Shown here piece by piece: positions 11,435 through 22,600 of a DNA stretch of 64,000 bases. A model generated the notes under the pieces. The model searched no databases. It saw only the letters and a program-made list of their open reading frames with translations, and was not told the origin of the DNA. Position numbers and translations under genes: made by a program. Position 1 is the first letter of the stretch, and the number at the start of each line of letters is the position of its first letter. The DNA is from Voacanga thouarsii (lineage: Eukaryota; Streptophyta; Magnoliopsida; Gentianales; Apocynaceae), in contig JANUWF010001491.1 in NCBI GenBank assembly GCA_026120185.1, positions 2,294,001-2,358,000 on the forward strand, written 5' to 3'.

Positions 11435-13830
11435 CCGAATGCCCTCTCCTTCTTGGCCGAATGACTTCTTCACCAATGGCCATGCTTTATACATCTCCCT
11501 TGGATGGATTTAGTCATCTAGGAGTTGAGATCCATTCAAAACTCCTTCTAGGCACTCATCAATCAAGTAAGCCTTTTCAACCCTCTTATAAATTCTAGAT
11601 TCATATCTCTAGGATGATATTGGTAGGAAATGGATTATGAATAGGATTTGAGCATGTATTGTTGTGATGAGTAGAGATTGAAGCATGAATAAATGTGTGA
11701 TTATGATGGAGATGGGATTTATGCATGAGTTGATTATTTTGGTTGATTGTATGGTGTTTTTAGGGTTTAATGCAAGTCTCCATGTCGTAAGTAGTATTTG
11801 TGATCAAGTATACTAGAGATTATGTCATCTATAATGAATAGGATTTATATTCATGTATGATTATTGAAGCCACGATTATGTTTATGCTAGTAGAGGTTGG
11901 ATCATGCCTTGATAAATTTAGATCTATGCTTTTATTCATGATTTTGGATGATTTGATGAATTGAAGTGGAGTATATGTTCATGATTATAGTTAGCAAGTG
12001 GAATTGTGATCATAACCTAGTTGTCCCTAAGCTAAATTTTATTTCTTCAATAAAATGTTTAATAGTATGAATTTTGCTAGTAATTTCAAAAAACCCTAGG
12101 AAGGGTAGATTTGGATTATATATATATATATATATATATATAAGGATATTTTAGTCAAATAAATAAAATATATATAGATATTATATAAAATGATAATATC
12201 AAATAAAGCCTTTTAAGAAAATAATCATAATAAGAAAAAATATTAATTTTGTAAGTCTTATATTCATAAATATCCTTAAAATTTATCACCTTTCAATTAT
12301 TATCTTTTAAACAAAACCTGTTAAAATTTATTTATTAGCTTTCAATCAAGACCCATTAAAATTTATTTTCAACTAATTTTAGTTATTAATTATTTTCAAA
12401 TAATTAATTATTAATAGATCATTATTTTACCTAATACCACTTAGGACTCTTCATCAAACAAACTCTAAATTATTCTTAGCAACAGTTAAACCTTCAACTT
12501 ATTAGTACCTATTTCCCAAAACACTAATTATTTTAAATATCAAACTAGACTTAGCTTATAAACCTTTTTATTTTTTATTTGGCCTTAAAGCTTGGGACAC
12601 TAGAATCACGGTAGTAGTGAGTTAAGCTAGTCTTATTTGTGAAAGTGGATTTTGGCTTGAGTTTGATTGTGGTTTATATTTACCCTAGGCGGAGTTGGGT
12701 CAGCAGTTGAAGATCTTTATTTTATCTCAAGCTAAGGATCAGGTAAGTTCTTGCATAAAACCTGATTGATGTAAAATGTTTATTATGGTAAGACAAATGC
12801 AGAGTGCATGGACACTCATTTCTGTAAAGGCAATTGAGGATTGACTCCTTCCTTATTCCAGTTAAACAATTATTTGAAAACCAATAAGCAGATTTACTCA
12901 AACTCAAAACTCTTTCTAAAACTGATTTTGACAAAGACTTTAGAAACCCTTAATTGCCATTTTCAAGTGGAACTATATTTTATTCATTTTTCCCAAGTGG
13001 GATAAGTTACATTGAGTACTCAATAAGGGTGAACTGCTAGGACTAGTCTTTGAAGGGTTATGGTAAGTCTCTCAATAGGTAGCCACTTTTGAGGGGTGAG
13101 TCCTTCCTGGATAAGATGTCTGTTTAGTAGGTCATGCCGGTCCAAGCTAGCAGTTTATTTTTCAGTCAAGTGACTGTGTATTGCCGGAATGGACACTCAG
13201 TTGTTGTTTTGGTATAAAGAAGGAGGAGTATCTTGCCCGATAGGTCGATCACCTACCTTTTGTCAGTCTGCATAAAGTGTCGGCATTCTGATCGGTTATG
13301 GGGCCCAACATGTGGTAACCAATGATCATTTCTTTTGAGTGGTTGATTTTATTGTTTATGTATGGTTGGAAAAGCCAAAACACCACTCTTGGTTTTTGAC
13401 TAATGTTTATTACTTGTCAGTATTTCGCTTATAAAGATTTATACTTTGCATTCAAGAACTGTTTTCACTGGACACTCAAAACACACACGAATTTACTGAG
13501 ATTTTTATCTCATCACCCTTTTTATCATGATTTCATGTCGATCCTGCTATGGGGATGAGTAGGTAGATATTGCCTCCCTTGGAAGATTTTCTGATATTTG
13601 ATTTGTGTAATGCTTTGGGGAGTTGAGAGTGGATAATTTTTATTTTGGATTTATTTTGGGAATTCTTAGATTTAATCTTGGATTTATCCTTGGGTTGTAA
13701 TAAATTCTAAGTTAAAGTATTATTTTTATTTCGCTATTTTATTTGTGTGACCTAGTTATAAAGACCCCTTATCCTTTGGACGGCGCGATATCCCCAGCCC
13801 TGGCGAGCCTAGGTAGTGGGGTGTTACAAG

Positions 13831-13843
13831 TGGTATCAGAGAC
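13831..13843 (+). promoter_or_regulatory. Primer-binding site of the Tekay element
   Basis: TGGTATCAGAGAC lies two bases after the LTR end. It matches the complement of the initiator tRNA-Met 3' end with a change near its end (GAGC expected). It starts minus-strand DNA synthesis. Confidence 0.85.
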
Positions 13844-13927
13844 AGGTTTATAGGAAAATATTAATAGTATATATGCTATTTATTTAAGTTTAAATCTTTA
13901 TCTAACCTATCTTGTTGATGTTGTAGG

Positions 13928-14392
13928 ATGGTCAAGATGCTTAGGACCACAAGGAAAGGGCAGCAATGGCACCCGCCTATCCCTATTTACCCAAAAGACC
14001 TTTCAGTTCCCCAGCCTACCTCTCAGCCAGTTATCCCTATGGAGGATAGCAGTGATGATGAGGTCTAGATTCCTGAGCTACCCCCAATCCCGGTGATAGA
14101 CATAAGTTCTAACAGTGATGATGAGGTGATAGCAGTGGATCATGTACCCTACCCTCCTAGTCCCGTAGTGGACTTAGCAGCAGATAGTGATGACCTGGGG
14201 GAGATAGACTATGAATCTCCACCTAAGCCCTCTTTCATTCCTTCTTTCAACCGAGTTGAGCCCGAGGAGAGTTCTAGGTGCCTCGGGAAGGAACCAATGG
14301 AGAGGTTTGCCAGTGGGATTGGAGTAAATTTTTCTAAAAATACTAGAGGTTGGTTGTATGAGGCTGATGATGAGGGTTCTGATGAGGACTAG
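13928..14392 (+). pseudogene. Acidic leader ORF upstream of gag, function unknown
   Basis: From ATG 13928 to TAG 14390-14392 one frame runs for 154 codons with a single internal TAG at 14066-14068. The start is basic (MVKMLRTTRKGQQW). A Pro-rich part follows, then repeated acidic blocks: DSSDDEV, SNSDDEV, DSDDLGE, DEGSDED. It lies between the primer site and gag, where Tekay elements usually have only leader. I do not recognise a family; the SSDDE blocks resemble casein-kinase-2-type acidic tracts. It shares the frame of gag but is separated from it by about 260 bp with stops. It could be an extra element protein, a former N-terminal gag extension or a chance frame; the low stop count compared with gag-pol argues mildly against chance. 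Confidence 0.5.
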
Positions 14393-14650
14393 AGGACTAG
14401 GAGTTGTTTTGAATTGGATGTTTATTTATTTGTTGTTTTTCTAGATCTTTTATGTCAAGAATTTTTAATTCTAGATTTTGTCAAAATTTTGGATTTTTGC
14501 AAATCAATTTTTGAAGGAGAATTTATTGGTAATTCCTTGGACAAAATTTGCATTTGAATTCTTTTACTTATAATTGTCTGTGAATGCATATGCAAATAAA
14601 ATAATTTGATTCTTGAATGCATACACTTATCATTTAGGGTGTGGTTTAGA

Positions 14651-15850
14651 ATAGCACCCAAGCGTCGTGCAGCTTCAACAGGCAGAAGGGTTCTGGAAGC
14701 CGATCATGTGGCACCGGAAGTCGAGATAGCTCAGATGTAATCACCCAATCAGGGTGATGAGAGTGATCCGGATATAGGAGTGAGGTCTGAAATTCTGATT
14801 GATGTGATAATGGGCCAGGCATTTAGTAAGATGGCTGAGATACTGCAAACTTTGATCCAGCGAAGGAACCCTAAAGGTGAAGATAAGGCCTTAAAGTGGT
14901 TTCTGAAGTTTCAACTGGCCATTTTCCTAGGCAAAGTGGAACAAGATCAGAAGGCAGAGCAGTGGGTTGAGCAGATGGAGGATATATTCGCAACACTCCA
15001 GTACACTGAGGAGTAGATGGTTAAGTTTACGGCTTTCTGGTTGAGAGGACCAGCTCAAGCATGGTGGCAGCGAGTTTAAGGCGACTGGGAAATGAGCGAG
15101 TAGGAATGGGCGTGGTCCAACTTTGTTGAAGTCTTCCAAGCTGAGTACATCCCTCAGTAGATCGTGGAAAAACAGGAGGATAAATTTCAGAATTTGAAGC
15201 AGGGGAGCATGTCAGTGGCTCAGTATGCGATGCAATTCACTCAGCTGTCAAAATACTGCCAGAGATTAGTGGATACCGAGCAAAATAGGATGAGACAGTT
15301 CGTCAAGGGGCTGAGGCCGGAATTGAGGAGGGCGTTGGCACCGTCCCCGCCAACGACCTATTCGGGGGCAGTGGACGCGGCTACCCGAACAAAAAATGAG
15401 GACCGTAGTAGGATGGTAGCAGGGCCTTTCCAGTAGCCAAGGTAGCCACAAGGGCACTTTCAAGGGCAGCAATCTAACAAGCGCCCCGCCAATGAGCAGT
15501 GGCAGAACCGGGGAAAGCAAGCCCGGACAGCAGTAGTGGGTCCTACCCAAAACCTTCCAACAAGCCAGAAGTGTGAAAAGAGAGGCCACACAGAGAAGAA
15601 CTGTTGGACCAAGGGTGGCGAAAGGAAATGTTATCATTGCGGTGACCTAAACCACCTGTGGAACACCTGCCCCAAGTTGCATCGAGCCGGGCAAGGAAAT
15701 CCGGTGCAGAACTCGGGACCCAACAGAGCCAACACCATAGGAACATCCGGGAGTGGAGCACCGAAGCTGCAAGTGAAGGCCAAGGTATTCGCTCTTAACA
15801 GAAAAGAAGTTGGGATCGATGTAGCGGTTGTGGAAGGTACATTTACTATC
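14651..15850 (+). pseudogene. Tekay gag, many nonsense codons
   Basis: One frame encodes (I)APKRRAASTG at 14651, where ATA stands in place of the expected ATG. The capsid-like region (15014-15436) contains FTAFWLRGPAQAWW, KFQNLKQGSMSVAQYAMQF and QFVKGLRPELRRALA. A zinc knuckle CYHCGDLNHLWNTC lies near 15630-15672, with a degenerate one before it. In-frame stops at 14738, 15014, 15077, 15101, 15158, 15434 and 15443 sit where Gln is likely. No frameshift is apparent over 1.2 kb. Gag forms the particle and binds RNA; this copy makes none. Confidence 0.88.
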
Positions 15851-16258
15851 TAAGGACGACCCGTTAATGCATTAGTTGATCATAGCTCTACTCATTCCTA
15901 TTTAAACAAGATTTGTGCATGTCATTTGGGTTGGGATGGAGTAGAGCTACCTTTTACTTTAGTGGTAAGCACATCTTTAAGGAAAATGGTGCAAGCAGAT
16001 CGGTATGTGAAAAATTGTAAAATTGATATGGGGAGAGAAAGTCTAGAGGGAGACCTGATAGTATTGGACATTGAAGACTATGATTTGATATTAGGGATGG
16101 ACTGGTTAGCCAAGCATGGGGCTATGGTAGATTGTAAGAATAAGTCGGTCCAGATCATTAGACTTGGTTGTGATGTATTGGAGTTCGATGGCAAGAAGGT
16201 AAAGGAGTTAAAGTATATGATAGTGGGGGCTAAGGCCCAAAAATTGCTGAAGCAATGA
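15851..16258 (+). pseudogene. Tekay aspartic protease domain
   Basis: After the TAA at 15851-15853 the frame continues GRPVNALVDHSSTHSYLNK. The catalytic Asp is present, but the next residues are HS in place of the usual SG or PG, so activity is doubtful. Then YDLILGMDWLAKHGAMVDC, the family's ILGMDWL block near the protease C-terminus. The domain ends at TGA 16256-16258, which fits decay of an Arg CGA codon. It follows gag in frame, as expected of a single polyprotein. Confidence 0.83.
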
Positions 16259-17445
16259 TGCCAACGGTACCTGCCTTACGTGATAAACAAGCCAAAGGAC
16301 CAGTGCACTTTGGAGGACTCCGAAGTGGTAAAGGACTTTCCTGAAGTGTTCCCAGAGGAACTTGATTCTTTACCTCCCAGCCGAGAGGTGGAATTCACCA
16401 TTGACTTAGTTTCGGGAGCAGAACCAGTACCGCGGACCCCGTACTGAATGGCATCAGTGGAGCTGAAAGAATTGAAGGAACAGTAGGAACAGTTGGAGGA
16501 GTTAGTGAGTCAAGGCTACATCAGACCTAGCACGTCGCCTTGGGGAGTGCCTGTGCTATTTGTGAAGAAAAAGGATGGAACTCTGAGGCTATACATCGAC
16601 TATCGGGGTTTGAACATCTTGATGATCAAGAACAAACATCCCCTACCGTTGATTGATGAACTATTCGATCAGTTGCAAGGATCCAGTTCCTACTCCAAGT
16701 TAGATCTAAGGCAAGGGTACTACCAAGTACGAATAAAAGAGGAGGATATTCCCAAGACTGCTTTCAACACCAGATATGGACATTACAAGTTCGTGGTAAT
16801 GCCGTTTAGGGTGACCAATGCTTCAGCAGTATTCATGGACCTGATGTACTGAGTGTTTCGACCCTATCTGGACAATTTCGTGGTGGTCTTCATCGACGAC
16901 ATTTTGATTTAATCCAAGAGTTCGGAGGAGTATGCGGAGCATCTGAAGCTCGTGTTGGAGAAGCTTCAAGAGCATTAGTTGTACGCCAAGTTCAGCAAGT
17001 GAGAATCCTGCTTAGACAGTGTGGCATTCCTTGGCCATGTGGTGACCAATGAGGGAATTAAGGTAGACCCGATAAAGGTCGAAGCGGTGTTAGACTGGAA
17101 GTAGCCGGAGAATATCACCAAGATCCAAAGTTTCTTGGGATTGGACGGTTACTACCGAAGATTCATCAAGGGATTCTCGACGCTCGCATCACCAATGACC
17201 CGACTGTTGAGGAAGGATGTTCCATTTGTGTGGAATGAGAAATGCGAGAAAAGTTTTCAAGAGCTGAAGCGAAGACTGATGACGGCACCAGTATTGAGTC
17301 TGCTAGAGGAAGGGAAGCCTTACGTGCTGTATACCGACGCTTCGAAAAAAGGATTGGGAGTAGTATTGATGTAAGATCGGAAGGTGATCGCTTACGCTTC
17401 TCGAAAGCTGAGACCTCATGAAGTCAACTATCCCACTCATGATCA
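16259..17445 (+). pseudogene. Tekay reverse transcriptase and RNase H remnant
   Basis: The frame contains [78 protein letters not shown] and the catalytic box FIDD at 16889-16900. The thumb and GLDGYYRRFIKGFS follow, then the RNase H start YVLYTDASKKGLGVVL and YASRKLRPHEVNYPTHD. From there the sequence jumps to INYHPGKANVVANALSRK, so most of RNase H is deleted near 17442. Stops occur at 16445, 16484, 16850, 16910, 16976, 17000, 17102 and 17372. This enzyme would copy element RNA to DNA. Confidence 0.9.
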
Positions 17446-19056
17446 ACTACCATCCCGGGAAGGCCAACGTTGTGGCGAACGCCCTGAGCAGAAAAGTTGG
17501 AATGGCCAGACTTAGGGGTGCAGGAAATTCAGGTGGTTCAAGATGTGTTGGACAAAAGGGTGGAAGTGCAAGATAAAAGAATTGTCATCAGCAATTTGAA
17601 GTTGATACCGGATTTGAAGTGGGAAATCGTGGAAGCTCAGCACAGCAATGCCGAGTTTCTGTTTTTCAAGGATAAGGAACTCAAGCAGCCAGGCGGTGAC
17701 TTCCGTCAAGATGAAGAGGGAGTTTTGCATTTTAGGGATCGGTTGTGTGTACCCAGGGAGCAGCAATTGAAGGACAGAATCTCAGAAGAGGCGCACAAGA
17801 GCAAGTACGCCATTCATCCGGGAGAAGTCAAGATGAACCAAGACCTGAAGAGAGCCTATTGGTGGCCCGGACAGAAGTGGGATGTGGTCAAGTATGTCTC
17901 GACCTGTCCCACGTACCAGAAAGTCAAAGCGGAGCACAAGAAGTCAGCGGGACTATTACAGCCATTGCCAGTACCGGAATGGAAATGGGAGGAGGTGATT
18001 ATAGATTTTGTCACCGAACTCCCCATGTCGAAGACGCAGAAGGATGCCACATGGGTAGTGGTGGATCGACTAACCAAGTCGACCCATTTCATACCCGTAA
18101 ACGTAATAGACTCGATGGAGAAGCTGGCTTAGACTTATGTTCGAGAAATAGTCCGATTGCATGGAGTGCCTTCGAGTATTGTGTCTAACCGAGACCCGAG
18201 GTTTATATCTCGATTTTGGGGTAAGTTTCAGGAAGCAATGGGGTCGAGTCTGAAATTTAGTACGACAGCGCATCCGCAGACCGATGGGCAGTCAGAAAGG
18301 GTTTTACAGATATTGGAAAATATGCTGAGAGCCTGTGTTCTAGATTTCAAGGACAAATGGATAGAGTGTGTATCGTACGCAGAATTGTCATACAACAATA
18401 GCTATCAAGCTTCAATTGGGATGGCATCGTATGAGACTTTGTATGGGCACAAGTGTCAGGTACCGCTGTATTGGAATTGGTCAGAAGATGGTCACGTGAG
18501 TAGAACTAGAGAAGTATGTGTCCAAGAGATGTTGGATAAGGTGAAATTGATCGAGGAAGGGTTGAAGGTGGCTCAGAGCTGGCAGAAGAGCTATGCGGAC
18601 AACTAGTGGCGAGAATTGGAGTTTCAAGCCGGGGACAACATATTTTTTAGATTGACGCCAAATAGGGGAATCTTGAAGCATCCGGATGGTGGAAAGTTGA
18701 ATCTGAGGTATTTGGGGCCGGTCCCGATTAAGGAAAGGATTGGACCGATAGCTTACCGATTGGACCTGCCAGATGGGTCGACGGGAATTCACGATGTGTT
18801 TCATGTGTCACAATTGAAGAAGTACAATGTTGATCCCGGTCATGTACTGAATAACGAGCTATTGATGTTGCAACCCGATATGAGCTATGTCGAGAAGCCC
18901 ATGAAAATATTGGACCGCAGTATCAACAGTCTTCAGAATAAGCAGATACCGATGGTCAAGGTTCAGTGGGAGCATCATGACACATAGGATGCCACATAGG
19001 AATCAGAAGAATGGGTTAAATGGAGGTATCCTAGTATGAAATAGAGGTATGCTTGA
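17446..19056 (+). pseudogene. Tekay integrase with C-terminal chromodomain
   Basis: The frame shifts near 17500 and is then open apart from stops at 18130, 18604, 18985, 18997 and 19042. The zinc-binding part reads AHKSKYAIHPG...CPTYQKVK; its last Cys is replaced by Tyr. The catalytic core has IIDFVTELP, SNRDPRFISRFW and AHPQTDGQSERVLQILE. The C-terminal part reads RYLGPVPIKERIGPIAYRL and then YVEKPMKILDRS...IPMVKVQWEHHDT...WVKWRYPSMK, a chromodomain. Chromodomains of this group steer insertion to heterochromatin. The pol end (TGA 19054) lies 24 bp from the polypurine tract, as usual. Confidence 0.9.
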
Positions 19057-19079
19057 ATTTCGAGACGAAATTCTTCTAA

Positions 19080-19090
19080 GGAGGGGAGGA
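19080..19090 (+). promoter_or_regulatory. Polypurine tract of the Tekay element
   Basis: GGAGGGGAGGA directly precedes TGTGAAACC, the LTR start. It primes plus-strand DNA and independently fixes the LTR 5' end at 19091. Confidence 0.85.
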
Positions 19091-19654
19091 TGTGAAACCT
19101 CAGTCAAAAACAACCTCAGAGTAAGGGGGTTGGGATGCATATCATTTTTGATTGCATGTTTAAATAAATTTTTATATGATTTTATGTGCTTTGGATTTGT
19201 GTTTTCTAGTCTAGAGGGCTTAGATATTATTATTGAGTAAGAATGGCAAAATGGTAATTTTTACTTGAGGTGAAAATAGGAAGATAGCCTAAGGATTAAA
19301 TAGGAAAATTATTCTGGGGAGAAAATAAAAGCAAGAGTTGTCGTGGTATAGTGGTTAGAGTATTGGAATTAATTCTTGAGATCTTGGGTTCAAATTCCAT
19401 CATTGGAGCTTTAGCATGATTAAATTTTATTTTTACTTAGGAAGTGATATTTTTGGCCTTATGTGCTTTAGAATAGGGTAGAGGTGTTGTCCTAGGGGAG
19501 ACATGATAGGAGTATCCTAATCATATTCTTTTGCCCTACACAAAATTCCTAAGGGAATTCATTCCTCCTTGATCCTTAATTTTCCCTAATTCTCAATTCA
19601 TTAGATTGGTTAAATTTGTTCTAGCCAATTTTCATTCCAAAAATTTCAGTAAAG
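19091..19654 (+). repeat. Truncated 3' LTR of the Tekay element
   Basis: These 564 bp match 9432-9995 of the 5' LTR and end at TTTCAGTAAAG. The next bases switch to a reversed LTR. A tRNA-like module at 19337-19406 is included. Confidence 0.9.
19337..19406 (+). other. tRNA-like module in the 3' LTR
   Basis: A 70-nt copy beginning GTTGTCGTGGTATAGTGG. The A box has one change from the 9678 copy (TGGTATAGTGG still fits the consensus). The B-box region GGTTCAAATTCC is identical. Confidence 0.7.
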
Positions 19655-22600
19655 TGTTACAACCTAGGCCTGCCAGGGCCGGGGATGTCGCCCTATCCAA
19701 AGGACAAGGGGTCTTTATAACTAGGTCACACAATAAAAATAGCAGAATAAAAATAATACTTTACCTTAAAATTTATTACAACCCAAGAATAAATCCAAGA
19801 ATTCCAAAAAAAAATAATAAATCTATAATAAAAATTATCCACTCTCAAGTCCCCAAAGCACTACACAAATCAATTATCAGAAAAATCTTCCAAGACAGGC
19901 AATATCTAGCTACTCATCCCCACAACACGATCAACCTGAAATCATGGTAAAAAGGGTGACGAGATAAAAATCTCAGTAAGTCCGTGTGTGCTTTGAGAGT
20001 CTAGTGTAAATAGTTCGTGAATGCAGAGTATAAAATCTTTATAAGAGAAATACTGGCAAGCATTAAACATCAGTCAAAATCAAGAGTGGTGTTTTGGCTT
20101 TTCCAACCATACATAGTCAATAAAATCAACCACTCAAAAGAAATGATCATGGGTTACCACACGTATGGCCCCATAACCGGTCAGAATGCCGACACTTTCT
20201 GCAAACTGACAAAAGGTAGGTGATCAGCCTACCGGGCAAGATACTCCTCCTTCTCTATACCCAAACAATAACCGAGTGTCTATTATGGCAAAAACACAAT
20301 CACTTGACTGAAAGAAATAATTGCTAGCTTGGACCGGCATAACCTACTGGACTGACATCTTATCCGAGAAGGACTCATCCCTCAAAGGTGACCACCTATG
20401 AAGAGACTTACCCTAACCCCTCAAAGACTAGCCCTAGTAGTCCACCCTTATTGAGTACTCAATGTAACTTATCCCACTTGGGAAGAAAAAAAAATGAATA
20501 AAACACAGTTCCACATGAAAATGGCAATTAAGGATTTCCAAAGTCTTTGTCAAAATTAGTTTTAGAAAGAGTTTTGAGTTTGAGTAAATCTACTTATTGA
20601 TTTTCAAATAATTTGTTTGACTGAAATAAGAAATGAGTCAATCCTCAATTGCCTTTACAGAAATGAGTGTCCATGCATTCTACATTTGGCTTGCCATAAT
20701 AAACATTTTACATCAATCAGGTTTTATGCAGGAGCTTACCTGATTCTTGCTCACAATAAAAGGTCTTCAAAAGCTGACCTAACCCCGCTTGGGGTAAATA
20801 TAAATCACAATTAAACTTGAGCTAAAATTCACTTTCACAGTTAAAACTATCTCAACTTACTATAACCATGATCCTAGTGTCCCAAGCTTTAAGGCCAAAT
20901 AATAAATAAAAAGGGTTTGAAGGCTTAGTCAAGTTTGATATTTAAAATAATTAGTGTTTTAGGAAATAGGTACTGATAAGTTGGAGGTTTAAATCTTGCT
21001 AAAGTAATTTAGAGTTTATTTGATGAAGAGTCCTAGGTGGTATTAGGTAAAATAATGATTTTTTAATAACTAATTGTTAGAAAATATTTGATAACTAAAA
21101 TTAGTTGAGAATAAATTTCAATGGTCTTGATTGAAAGATAATAAATAAATTTTAATAGGTTTTGATTAAAAGATAACAAATAAATTTTAATAGGTTTTGT
21201 GAGTATAAGACTTACAAAAATTAATGTTCTACTTATTATGATTATTCATATAAAAGGTTTTTATGTGATATTATTATTATTATATATAATATCTATATAT
21301 TTTATTTCTTAAAATAAAAGCTATCATTTATTTGACTAAAATATCCTTATTGTATATATAATCCAAATCTACCTTCCTAGGGTTTTCGAATTTACTAGCA
21401 AAAATATTAAATATTTTATTGATGAAATAAAATTAGCTTAGGGACAACTAGGTCATGATCATATTTCTATGGCTAACCACAATCATGAACATATACTCCA
21501 CTTCAATTCATCAAATCATCCAAATCATGAATAAAGGCATAGATCTAAATTTATCAAGGCATGATCCAACCTCTGCTAGCATAAACATAATCATGGCTTC
21601 AATAATCATACATGAATATAAATCCTATTCATCATAGATGACATAATTTCTAGCATACTTGATTACAAATACTACCTACAACATGGAGACATGCATTAAA
21701 CCCTAAAACATCATAATATCATCCAAGATAAATCATCACATGCATCAACCCCAACTCCATCATATACACACATTCATTCATGCTTCAATCTCAACTCATC
21801 ACAACAACACATGCTTAAACCGCAATCATAGCCCATCTCCTTCCAATATCATCCTAGAGACATGAATCTAGAGTCTAAAAAGATGGTTGAAGGGACTTAC
21901 TTGATTGATGAGTACCTTGAAGGAGTTTCGAATGGATCTCAACTCCTAGATGACTAGATTCGTCCAAGGGAAATGAAGCAAGCATGGTCATTTGTGAAGA
22001 AATCATTCGGCCAAGAGGGAGAGGGTATTCATCCTAGAGAGAGAGAGAGAGAAAAGAGAAGAAGAGAGTCCATTAACATGCTTATTCATATATATATTTA
22101 TTAGAGATCAAAGATTAGTGAAGATGAAGTCGCTTGAACAAACTTACCTTGAAGGTGTTCTTGAACCTTCACAAAAATACTGATTTTTTATCCAAAAGTG
22201 AGAGTTGAATTTTGGAGTTTGATGTTAAAAATGGTATGGATGGAATCACGGTAGTGAGTAGATGAATTCTGGAATTTTTTTTTTTTTTTGAAGAAGTTTG
22301 AAATGGTTTGGAGAGGTATTAGGCGAGAGAAGTGAGTAGGTGTTCTTGGTGTTCTATGTATGCTTGAAAGTTGAAGAGAATGGAGGGATTTTGGTTTGAA
22401 GCTGCCGAAATTTTGTGTGATTGTAGTGGCCAAATTGCTAGAGTGTTTTAGGTAGATGATTTTTGTGGTTTGAAAGGAAAAGGAAAGGCTGGTTGTTGAA
22501 ATCCTAAAAGAATATTTTTGGGAATCAAATTTGGAAACAAAATATAGCAAGAATATCTTTTATCAATGGAGAGCTTTTTGGAAGCTGCTATGGCCAACTG

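Larger units (their letters stand above)
9413..13828 (+). repeat. 5' LTR of the Tekay element
   Basis: It is 4416 bp, ending TAGGTAGTGGGGTGTTACA and followed at once by the primer site. Its body begins TGTGAAACCCCAGTC at 9432, matching the LTR starts at 19091 and (reversed) 24016. The first 19 bp are an additional inverted copy of its own 3' end. It holds a tRNA-like module (9678-9747), a (TA)n run near 11346, (CT)15 at 11401-11430 and a (TA)n run at about 12116-12142. Short reading frames such as those near 10347-10709 and 10900-11254 have reversed counterparts in the inverted LTR and no family signature, so I do not call them genes. Confidence 0.88.

Noticed and set aside
14651..19056. TAG recoding or programmed readthrough in the Tekay polyprotein
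   Set aside because: Stops are of all three kinds, also hit catalytic domains, and coexist with a lost start codon and a deletion. Decay explains them better.
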